Shown: positions 1-9,450 of the stretch, in pieces
How the letters are laid out: every line of letters starts with the position of its first letter
Position numbering within the stretch: position 1 is the stretch's first letter
Assembly (NCBI RefSeq): GCF_008831285.2
Contig: NC_045139.1
Span: forward strand, 9,084,204 to 9,148,203
DNA from: Nymphaea colorata
Taxonomy: Eukaryota; Streptophyta; Magnoliopsida; Nymphaeales; Nymphaeaceae
Direction of reading: 5' to 3'
Length of the DNA stretch: 64,000 nucleotides
Made by a program: the position numbers and the translations under genes
The notes under the pieces: generated by a model
Seen by the model: the letters and a program-made list of their open reading frames with translations, nothing else
Told to the model about the DNA's origin: nothing
The model's database searches: none

Positions 1-566
1 TCAGTACTTTGGAGGCTTTTTAATAATTTAATTCAGTCGCAGAGGAAAAAAAACATTTAATTCAGTTAAGTTCAATTAATGCTTACTCCGAGTTAATTTA
101 GGGTTTAAGAAATTCCTTAAAACATTTAGAAAAGTAAATAGAAAAATAAAAAAATTACGTACAAATTTTTAAAAAGTTTAGTTTAACTTATATTAATAAT
201 TTAAAAGATTATGTTTCAGATTTTATTAAAGTTTTGAAACTATAATCTGGTCCTAGGGACCAATCTTAACTTGAGCCATAGCCATAGGTATTAAAAAAAG
301 TCTGTCTAGGCACGTACTTTCTAAAGTAAAAGAAGGAGGACGAGCTGTGTGGTTCTCTCGTCTGGCTGAACCTAAATCCAGCTTCGTCATAGTAATTTTT
401 TTTCAGGGCTGGTGTTAGTTGGCGTGGGCAATGGCCCACGCTAGCCCACATGTAGCTCTGTTGACATGAGCCTAAATGAAGTGAAAATTTGATTTGATTG
501 AATGCGACATACGGAAAATTATGGATTTTTTCTCTATTTTCTGAAGAATTTTAAAGGTTTTCATTT

Positions 567-573
<7 letters not shown>
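1..573. other. AT-rich intergenic DNA
   Basis: No supportable gene. The stretch is AT-rich and contains, near 390-455, a degenerate copy of the palindromic GTGGGCAAT-GCCCAC motif that recurs elsewhere in the window and appears to belong to short dispersed repeats. Confidence 0.5.

Positions 574-621
<48 letters not shown>
574..621. repeat. (AT)n microsatellite
   Basis: An uninterrupted AT dinucleotide run of about 47 bases. It is the first of about ten long AT tracts in the window. Confidence 0.95.
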
Positions 622-625
<4 letters not shown>

Positions 626-1080
626 GGATCCACAGCAATCTAACTGACGGCCGACTGTCAATACCCGAACCTGATTGGATTAAAAATCCGTTTTTTTGTG
701 ACAGTTTGCTAGTTGCAAAATATTAGAAAATAACACCTGCATGATGCACTGTAATAATTAAAATAATGTGCTAGTTTGGTTGTAAATGTGCTATGTAATT
801 GAAACCGTGGCTGGAACATGGTTTTCAACCAGAATGAAGGGCACTTTTTTGAAAAACAAAAAAAAAATCTTTGGAGTAAAGATTTAGGCCGAAACACTTT
901 GCGAGCTCAAAGATTTTGAGAAAAAAAAATGGTAGTGTACGTAAAATTATTTTACTCTTAAAAATTTATTTGTTTTGGATGATAATTTATTATAAAAGTG
1001 CTTTTTTAAGGAAACTTTTTCAGGCCTAAAACTTGGAAAACCATATTTGAAAAGAAAATTTGTTTGAGGTTGTTTGACAA

Positions 1081-1803
1081 TAATAACATATTGTTACTTA
1101 ACTTATGAATCTGCTTCAAAAATTTGAACAAATTTATGAAACACTTGTCATGGTGTTATATGAATCTACTTTATTTTTTAGGATAAGTTCATGAAACAAC
1201 TTTTTTGAGCCTCCGATATGAGTGAATCTCAATAAGGGTGGGCAACCGATGTAGTACCCAATGGATAGTTGGGTACCCAGCCCGTTAATAACATATTGTT
1301 ACCATGAAACAACTTTTTTGAGCCTTCGATATGAGTGAATCTCAATAAGGGTGGGCAACCCATGTAGTACCCAATGGATAGTTGGGTACCCGGCCCGTTA
1401 ATAACATATTGTTACTAACTTATGAATCTGCTTCAAAAATTTGAACAAATTTATGAAATACTTGTCATGGTGTTATATGAATCTACTTTATTTTTTATGA
1501 TAAGTTCATGAAACAACTTTTTTGGGTCTCCCATATGAGTGAATCTCAATAAGAGTGGGCAACCGATGTAGTACCCAATGGATAGTTGGGTACCTGGCCC
1601 GTTAATAACATATTGTTATTAACTTATGAATCTGCTTCAAAAATTTGAACAAATTTATGAAACACTTGTCATGGTGTTATATGAATCTACTTTATTTTTT
1701 AGGGTAAGTTCATTTAACAACTTTTTTGAGTCTCTCATATGAGTGAATCTCAATAAGGGTGGGCAACCGGTACCCAATGGATAGTTGGATACCCGACCCG
1801 TGA
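1081..1803. repeat. four-unit tandem repeat (about 205 bp) with hAT-like end sequence
   Basis: The phrase TAATAACATATTGTTA recurs at about 1081, 1286, 1399 and 1613. Three units are roughly 190-215 bp and the second is shortened to about 113 bp by loss of its first half. Each unit ends in AAGGGTGGGCAACC followed by a GGTACCC-type palindrome, a terminus typical of plant non-autonomous hAT elements. The units are diverged by scattered substitutions. Confidence 0.85.
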
Positions 1804-2870
1804 TGGGACGAGCTTGGGCTGGTTTTTTGAATTTTGGGTCAGATTGATTGATTAAAAAAGTTTATTGGGCCGGGCTCTTCATGTGTCGCCGATGACACCC
1901 TTAGAAACTCCTCATAAGTCGGCAATGATACTCTTAGAAGCTCACAACGGGTAACTAAAGGTTTTTAAGATATTAAAATATGAAATATTAAGGTTTTTCA
2001 CCAACAATTGCTTGGGGCCAACCCAAAGCCCGATTTTGTTGAGCCTTGGGCCAGCCCGACCTTGCCCAATGCCCCAGCCTTACATCTCAGATTCCCTTTT
2101 ACTGAAATCCATAGTTTAAACAAACTACTACAGTGTGGATACGAGATCCCTACTGATTCTTCAAAACTGAACTTGAGATCTTCAAAAAAGTGCATTTGAT
2201 TACCTTGGTTATAAATTCATCATGACTTGAGAACGGTGGATGTAAGATCAGACCCTTCCCCTTCAACCATACATTTAACCTTTTTTTCATTTTAAAAAGA
2301 TAACATAAAAAACTTAAATGTGGATCTTAGGTTTTGGTAAGATCTTTAGTTTGAAGAATCATGAATTTTACAAGTAGATCTTTTGGCCTCTTAGATTGCC
2401 ATGGATCTTAGGTTCCTAGTAAACAAACAGAGCCTGATAATTTCAGCAGCCTCAAATGAAAGATTGGGTTGGAAGTGTCATACGAATAAAAATTAAAAAT
2501 CTATCAATTAAAAACAGTTGCCACATGCACATTATCGATAATTTATGGCCAAAAAATGGTTTATTGTATTTTCAACAGTAGTTTATGGTGTTTTTCAACA
2601 ACAGTTTTTTATTTTTAATCATTGAGCAACATGAGATTCCCTGCATCACTCATTTGAATCCTCATATATATATATATATACCCTCTTGCAAGGCCAACGT
2701 GGTACGCTGTTACCTTCTGAAAAAAGTGTGACAACCAAATAAAAAAACTCAGAAAACTGACCTACATTCGAATTCGGATAAAAACGGAGTCTTGAAAGTG
2801 AAAAAAGTTTCATAAAATTCCACGACCTCGCGGGCTCTTTATTATAATACGTCAAACAAGCCTGTCCCCA
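1804..2870. other. intergenic DNA with a candidate right end of a hAT-like element
   Basis: No gene seen. At about 1886-1902 the sequence GCCGATGACACCCTTAG is, when reverse-complemented, close to the AAGGGTGGGCAACCGATG end of the tandem units to the left, suggesting a right terminus. A GGCC-rich patch at 2010-2085 resembles plant hAT subterminal sequence. A short (TA)n tract lies at 2664-2682. Confidence 0.4.
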
Positions 2871-2887
2871 TAGTGAAGGCATGCGTA

Positions 2888-2898
2888 ACATATAAAAT
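2888..2898 (+). promoter_or_regulatory. candidate TATA box of the SAC51-like gene
   Basis: CATATAAAATT sits in an AT-rich pocket just before a GC-richer, CT-rich leader (CT repeat at about 3061-3090). A transcription start near 2925 would fit the usual 30-bp spacing. Transcript data were not available. Confidence 0.4.
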
Positions 2899-4059
2899 TA
2901 CAACGGAGGGGGGGCAAAATAGACCTTTCAACATACGTCCTGCACGCGCGGAGCGGCTGCCGACGATCAGATCGCCGAGGAACTGCGGAGTCTTTCGTCG
3001 TCCATCGTCTCCTTCACTTCTCACGCGCTTAAATCCTTCCTCTGCGGCCTTGATCCTTCATCTCTCTCTCTCTCTCTCACTCTCTCTGGTTTCGGGGTTT
3101 TCTTGGTTCTATTTTGATTTACAGAATCAGTTGCTTCCTCGATCACTTTTTTGAGTCTGATTGATCTCCGCCATGGCTAGGCCTCCTTGATTTTTTTCGA
3201 GTCGTACCTTCTTGAGGTTCCGTTTCTGAAGGTTCGACGGTCTACGTTTGTTCCTTTTTCTTCCTTCGCGATACGATTCGTGTGTCTTTATTGGTCTTTT
3301 TAGGTGCTGGATTATGGTAAGAAATCATCAAGCTCCTGCGCTTTGGTTTGAAGGTGGAGGTCTATCGCCGATCGCTTAGCTTGTAGCTTTCTGGTCTTTA
3401 CCTTGTTCACTAGTGAAGAAAGTTTTGGTTTGAGGTTGTGATCTTTACTATTCTAGTTATGGAGAGCGATCGGATTCGTTAAGTTGGAAATGGTTTGAGT
3501 TTTTGGTCCTTCTGTTTTCTTTGTGCTTCCGGGTTTTTGATCTTTTGCTCTCCGAGAGGTCCGGCAGGTTAAGCAGGAAATCTGATTTTCTTCGTCAGCT
3601 CTTCTCCTTTTTGGGTCTCTGTCCTTGAAATCCCTGTTTAGCTCGGAGCCCATCTGGAATTTGTTCGACTTTTTTATTAGCCTTGTAGTTTTTCAAGCAT
3701 TGATACCTCATTTCCTAGTGTTCCTCTGTCTCTCTGTTTTTCTTTGATCGAAGTTTTGTCCCGTTCCTGTGGCTTTGGTGACTACCATCATGCTCCATCT
3801 CTACAACGAAGCTGAGGACGTACTATTCGTTTATTAAGATTAACAGTTCTATTTGGCCGTTAGAGTTCTCTTTCTCGTTGATGTTCTGATGGCTCCGCGT
3901 TCTCGTCGGTGCTTTGATGGTTCCATGGACCCTTTTATTTGATTTTTCCCGAGTGTTGGGAATCGGTACTCCTATCGTCTTTTTAGCTTTACGGAATTTA
4001 GCCCCCAAAATTCTGTAGTTTGGTTGCTGCCCTCACAGACCTAACAGGGAAGGTATTAT

Positions 4060-5460
4060 ATGGGAATGGAAGTATCGTTTCAGTTGGCCAGTGGAACAAG
4101 ATTTCGATCGTTTATGCACAAGGAGAAAATCGCAGATGAGACCCGGACAATGTTAGAGAGAATCGTAGTCTTCTTCCGTCTTTTATATGATTGCCAGGTT
4201 TGTCTTTCTTTTCGCCGAAATGTCCTTTCCTCTTTTTCGTGGTACTTGCATATGATCATGCGTGCTATAGAACGTTTTAGACTCGCCGAATCGTGGCCGT
4301 TCTGGGTCTTGTTTTGCTCTCGATGGTTTTGGTAATCTTGTTCTGTGTATGCGAAGGGGCCAGAGGAAGAGCTCTTCTTCTTCAAGGGTTGGTTTCTCAT
4401 TCTGTACATGGAGGAATAAGTCCTTGTATTGGCGCTTTTTTTGAAGGTTATAAATATGCTTTCGTCTGATTTCTGCCAAGAGTCCACCGGATGCAAGCCA
4501 TGTACTTTCCTGATGAAAATTTTACTTTGTTCTTCTCGCTAGTGTTTATTTCTGGCCATGTGAGAGATTGAGATGGAGCCACAAGAGGGGCAAATGTAAT
4601 TCTGGGCCTGGAATTAGGCCAGATCGCTGATTGCCTTCTGGCAGCTTGCAGAAAATTTTTTCATAGTCATTACAAATATCTTTCCCAAACTACTGTGAAA
4701 ATCATATCTACGGAGACGGATTTAGTTATTATATCTTTAAAAGCTACAGAGAATGTTGGTGGGATAAGTTACAGCAAATTACCAAATGGTGATCCTTGAT
4801 AGGATTAACCGATTAAGTATGGTTTCCGAGTACATCTAGTAGCAAGCTAATGGAAATGCATTGTTTGCAACTTAGAAGTTGGGTTTTCTTTTAGCTAGTT
4901 CATCATGCACTGGGGCTTTTTGCAATAGGATCTCCGTGAAGTTTTCAGGCGCAATCACGTGCACTATATATGAAAACCTTGTATAGGAGCAACATATGTA
5001 TAACTCTGACTTGTAGATGTTGGTGATAATATATTGACGTGGTTTTTTACTTATACCATGATTCTCTTATTGGAATATTCGTTTCCTTCTCCTAATACTG
5101 CGGCCCGCAGTATGGGTTTTTAAACCTTTGATTGAACACCGCTACAACATTTAGCCTTCTCTTTGTTCCATTGTGTTATTTTCAGTTTCCCTTATAATTG
5201 AGATCTATAATTCTGAATTGGTAGGATTTTTGTGGGGGCGGTCAAGTGAGCATTCATACCAAATTATATGCAATTTTAGCCTCTTTAGCTGATACTGCTG
5301 CAATTGCAATGACGTTATAATTTTTGTTGTACTTCAACTCTATTGGTTTCTTTCATCATAAGCTCTTTCCATCGTTTTATTAGCCTGAAATGATAAGAGT
5401 GCATTAATGTGGCATGTGCAGGCAGAGTATTTCCGTCAGCTCCTTAAACCTGTCACGTAA
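4060..5460 (+). CDS. conserved peptide uORF of the SAC51 family (spliced, 58 aa)
   Basis: Joining 4060-4197 to 5422-5460 across a GT-AG intron (phase 0) gives a 58-residue peptide. Its middle reads TRFRSFMHKEKIADE, then FFRLLYDCQ at the exon end, then AEYFRQLLKPVT and a stop. This matches, from memory, the conserved C-terminal pattern of the SAC51-type uORF peptide (TRFR-KHE-GIA, then DCQAEYFR-LLKPVT). In Arabidopsis this uORF represses translation of the main bHLH ORF and thermospermine relieves that repression; a stop in it suppresses the acaulis5 dwarf phenotype. The C-terminus is the conserved part, consistent with a ribosome-stalling nascent peptide. Start choice is open: ATG at 4060 or 4066, or, if the leader intron 3317-4047 is spliced, an in-frame ATG at 3314 adding five residues. 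Confidence 0.9.
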
Positions 5461-6125
5461 CATTCTAGTAGTGATCAGTAGATCTCTTGAAGAAAGCATC
5501 AAGAAGCAGTTTATGGACAATATTTGTCTTCTCAACGTCAATTCTTGGTGCTACACACTATTCTCCTTCAATTTTGAGGTTTGCTCAGCAGTTCTGTTGT
5601 TAAATTGATCAGGATCCATCTTTTTACATCGCATCTCTGGTTTGCTCTTCAAGAGCATGGTTTAGAGCAACTTGTGATTGTGACAAATTAGATATTGAGT
5701 CTTTAAGACATATGTTCAATCTTATAGTCTGATTGTTTCTATCTGGGACTTGTTGGTGTCTAACTGAAAGCACTTGGAGCGGGTAAGTCTTATACAAAAG
5801 GGGACTTAATGTCATTTCATGTCTTTCTACCTTAGTTTTGTTGAGCTGATTGTTGGTCATTTTAGAGATTAATTGCATATTTCTTCTCTTGCAGCCGCAT
5901 GGAGCCTATGTTGCCATAGGAAGTCTAAATCATTCAAGTAACACGCAAGTTCCCTCTTATGAAAGGATTCAGCTGGTGTCATCTCCAGCCTAAAAAAGTT
6001 TTAGAGCATTTGCAGGACTAGCTTCTTGATTCCTAGTGGCAGATTTGCCTCCTAGGGAACTTCAACACACTTTGTTCGGGATACAAATCTAGGATTTTTA
6101 ACGATACAATATTGGGTTTCAGAAG

Positions 6126-6935
6126 ATGAAGCTCCATTTTGGTTTACATGGATATCCTGCTGAAGATTGGCAGAAGAGATTTGTCATATTCGATCAGTCG
6201 GGAAGTACTTGCAGGGTTGTCTCTCATCCTATTATGCCTAGTGATGCCATGAGCCATCGTCATGAGATAACTGTTTTGGCTTCTCATAGTTGTGATATGG
6301 AGGAAAACCCAGCAATCATGTCACAGGCTTTTGCATCAGCATCTTTCCCAAAACTTCTGGATGTCAATTCAAATGGAAAGGAAGTAAATCTGCACAACTT
6401 TAATAGCAGGGAGAGTGCACCTAGTCGATCGTTTGAAAAATGTAATTGGAAGCTACTGGAAGACGAGCCTGAAGATGAATCAGGCAGTCAACTTTCCTGC
6501 GCTAGCCACCCTTGGAGGGAGAGGTCTGAAGATATAGATGTTTTATTGAGTTCTGATGAAGAGTTGAGCACTGGGCGATCTCCCAACATGGATGAGAAGA
6601 TGAATATAACGCGAACATCTGGTCTTGCCACCGGTAAATTAATAAATAAGTTGGACATATCAGGCGACGAGGATCAGGAAGTTAACTCAGCGCCATCGAC
6701 CTGCAATCCTCATAACCAACACTTCGGGAAATCAATCAAGTCCTCGAAAGCTCAGCGTAAGCGCAAAATAATTGGTCTTTATCATAAAAAACAGAAATCA
6801 TCTCAGGGGCGCACATCATCTTTCAAAAGCAGGTTAACAAGAGAAGACATCCGTCGAAATCTTGATTTGTTGAAAGAGGGGCAGGGTTTGAACACTCAGC
6901 TGGTCCTGGAACAGGCTATAAATACTGCAAAATGA
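6126..6935 (+). CDS. SAC51/bHLH143-type atypical bHLH protein (main ORF)
   Basis: A 269-residue single-exon ORF. Family marks are KRFVIFDQSG near residues 18-27, an acidic stretch EDIDVLLSSDEE followed by STGRSP near residues 135-152, and a basic tail with KRKIIGLYHKKQK. These are the landmarks of SAC51, bHLH143 and bHLH145-type proteins, nuclear regulators linked to xylem differentiation and thermospermine response. The product is shorter than the roughly 350 residues usual for the family. The terminal helix region LTREDIRRNLDLLKEG...LVLEQAIN is weak and stops at NTAK, where relatives continue into a YLKSLK-type second helix, so dimerisation may be impaired. An in-frame TAA just upstream at 6102-6104 excludes a longer N-terminus in this exon. 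The conserved uORF upstream confirms the family. Confidence 0.85.
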   Translation: MKLHFGLHGYPAEDWQKRFVIFDQSGSTCRVVSHPIMPSDAMSHRHEITVLASHSCDMEENPAIMSQAFASASFPKLLDVNSNGKEVNLHNFNSRESAPSRSFEKCNWKLLEDEPEDESGSQLSCASHPWRERSEDIDVLLSSDEELSTGRSPNMDEKMNITRTSGLATGKLINKLDISGDEDQEVNSAPSTCNPHNQHFGKSIKSSKAQRKRKIIGLYHKKQKSSQGRTSSFKSRLTREDIRRNLDLLKEGQGLNTQLVLEQAINTAK

Positions 6936-9450
6936 CTTTAACCAAAGGTGGAAGCGGCAGGTTTATAATTCCTTCATGGATGAAGTCCCACCAACTGAAA
7001 GTCTAGGAGAAGCTACACTTATGACAAAGAGCGTACGTCAGCCTGCCTTCTGAACCAGGATTTCTCAAATTATTCCAAGAATACCGTAGTCGTCTCTCGT
7101 GGCCGATAAAAAGGAACAATAACAAGTTCTCTTATGTAGGAAATCGTACTTGTGTTTCTCTTTGATTAGTAGTGTTCAGGTTTGGTCTGTCTGCATGGCT
7201 TTATGCGCCAGAGGTCCTGGTCGATCGTTGTTGGAAAATGACACTGTATTTCGTTACTGTTCATTTTGTTTAGGTTTGCTCATGTTGCTAAAATTGCATA
7301 GGTCGTTGGGTAAGCTGGGCCCTTTACCCACATCCGGGTTTTCTTTGTTTTGTTCTTTGGGAGACAGGAAGACACCTATGCAGATTAACGCAAAAGAACC
7401 TCTTATCAAATTCTTGAATTCTTCAGCTTCAAGTATTTTGGTTAGGTGGCGGCGGGTTGTTATTTTAGCTAAGTGGTGGTGGAGGCAAAGCCACCCCTTC
7501 CCTCCACCCCATGGTCCAGGCCTGCTTCAAGACCTTGGGTGCCCCATGATTGATGGTGCCCGATGATTGAGCCTTTTTAGCAGGTTTGAACTTGAGTAAA
7601 TTTCTTGCTATCACGTGATAACACATCAAGTTCTGGTTTGTAAATATTTCTAGCTAAGAATGCGCTTCTATTTTTAGACAATTGTTTGACGGCCACAAAG
7701 AATGGTTTCATCACAAGACTTCAAGGTGTCTACAAACAATATATTATAGAGTGCGTGCTAGGAGTCAACATGATTAATAGATCAGTCGGAGAGACTCCTG
7801 GACGTGGTTCCAACGACCAGCACACCTGTCCGTACAAAGTTGTGCAACCTTTTACTGTGGAGACACTGGCATTTCCAGGAGCATAACAAGGAGTTCTCAA
7901 CCCCCTCCAGAGAACTGCTCCTGTGGTAGCATCCTTCGCGTCTAGTCTCCGCATTTTTATACTTCACGTGCAGTTTGAACATTTGAGACCTCTGTTTTTT
8001 AAATATCTTCCCACTAAGGTTTCTCGTACCAAGTTTGACTTGGACAACAATAGTGAACAAATGGACTCGTATTAAGACCATTAACAAAAAAAAGAAACCA
8101 AGAGAATAATGCATCAATAAAATTGGTTACCAATTTATAAAATACATTTAAATGGCCGTATCTGCGCAGGTTACCATGAATCATCCACTCAGATAAATTG
8201 GGTTTTATCAACTAAACATAGTTGCAATAGAGAAACTTCCACCAGCCAAAAGAACCTTAAGAAACAAGGCAAAAAACTTTTACCAAATTAAGTTAACTAC
8301 TTGGTCTAAAAAATTAGAAATGTCATCTACTTCTATTCCAGTACGACCAAAAAGGGCATTAATCACTGAACAAAGCATACGCGAAGATATGAAGCTTGAA
8401 TTAACTCGTAAGCATTCGATAGAATATATTCTGAACAGTATGAACATTGGTCGCTACAACAATGCAGACGTAGATGGCAGCCCCAGAAGTCAAACTAATG
8501 TCACTAAATAGAAGGATACCCATCTCCTGCCCAGAGAAAACACAGAAAGCAGAAAAACTTCTTAGGAAGCAGAATGCATTAGTGTCACACCCTGCTTCTG
8601 TCACTGCCGAACAAGCAAGTACTTAAGAAGTTAGCCGTTCCCTTAGTTGCTGCTGACTGGTAATATGTAAACAAGCACAGGATTGAGAGACATCGAAGAC
8701 ATGGAACAGAGGCTATTTCCATGTCATCGACAGTGAATTCCGGAAGGAAGAGGGGCCGATACTCAAACATGTTTACGGTTGTTCCTTGCATCAGCTGATA
8801 TCTTCCAAAGATGTGGATACTCTTTCAACCGTTCACTGAGACATTGCACGCCAAGAGGATAGCAAAATTCACGATAAAAAGAACGGTAAAATGAAAAAAA
8901 ACATGTCTGACGATTCTTTCAATAGCAAAAGGCTTCCATATCCTGCTGCTGACCCACAGTTTTTTGTAAGTTTAACTATTTCAGAAGAAAGGGCCAAAAC
9001 TGTTTACCTGATACCTTTCATAGCTTCCTTGGTAGGCAACTGAACCTAACCCATCCAAACAACTATCAAGAACACATTTCAGTCATATCACAAAGGCACT
9101 CCAACATAACCACGTGCAATACATCTTTATATGTTATTCTCAACTGAAACTATACAAAGATAGAATGCTTCATGTACCTATGGCTGTATGACTATGACAG
9201 AGAATTCCAGATGTAAAAGATGTCCATACTCATGCCATTGAGAGATACCAAGCAGCAGTGAACCTTGTCAATAGATCATGCAGCTCAAAATCCACTCTCA
9301 TGCCAATAGCAGAGCCCAAGCAGCACTTTACCATGTCTGTAGATTATGCAGCCAAAAATCCATTCTTATAGTGAATAGAGGAGACATGGTTTCAACTGTA
9401 TTCTTCAGAACAGGAGCCATGGTTTCAACCATAATAGCAGAGAAACTGTC
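6936..9450. other. 3' region of the SAC51-like gene and intergenic / 3' UTR of the R3H gene
   Basis: Open stretches here (for example 7150-7566) show no family motif and lie where 3' UTRs of the two convergent genes are expected. No RNA gene or transposon could be supported. The convergent layout means that overlapping 3' ends are possible. Confidence 0.4.

Larger units (their letters stand above)
2925..6935 (+). other. transcription unit of the SAC51/bHLH143-like gene (inferred exon plan)
   Basis: Inferred exons: leader exon about 2925-3316 ending ATG|GTAAGA; exon 4048-4197 (acceptor CTAACAG); exon 5422-5578 (acceptor GTGCAG); exon 5895 onward (acceptor CTTGCAG), which contains the main ORF. 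The 4198-5421 intron is well supported because it restores a conserved uORF peptide; the other two introns are plausible but rest on splice signals alone. Besides the conserved uORF the leader holds very short ones: 3173-3190 (5 codons), 5899-5919 (6 codons) and 5959-6021 (20 codons). Multiple uORFs are a known hallmark of SAC51-family leaders. The 3' end was not located. Confidence 0.65.

Noticed and set aside
4080..4496. Antisense open stretches overlapping the conserved uORF exon
   Set aside because: The plus strand here carries the conserved uORF with correct splice sites; the antisense frames show no family motif and are mirror artefacts.
7150..7566. 138-codon open stretch on the plus strand after the SAC51-like gene
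   Set aside because: No recognisable motif, and it lies where the 3' UTR of the SAC51-like transcript is expected.
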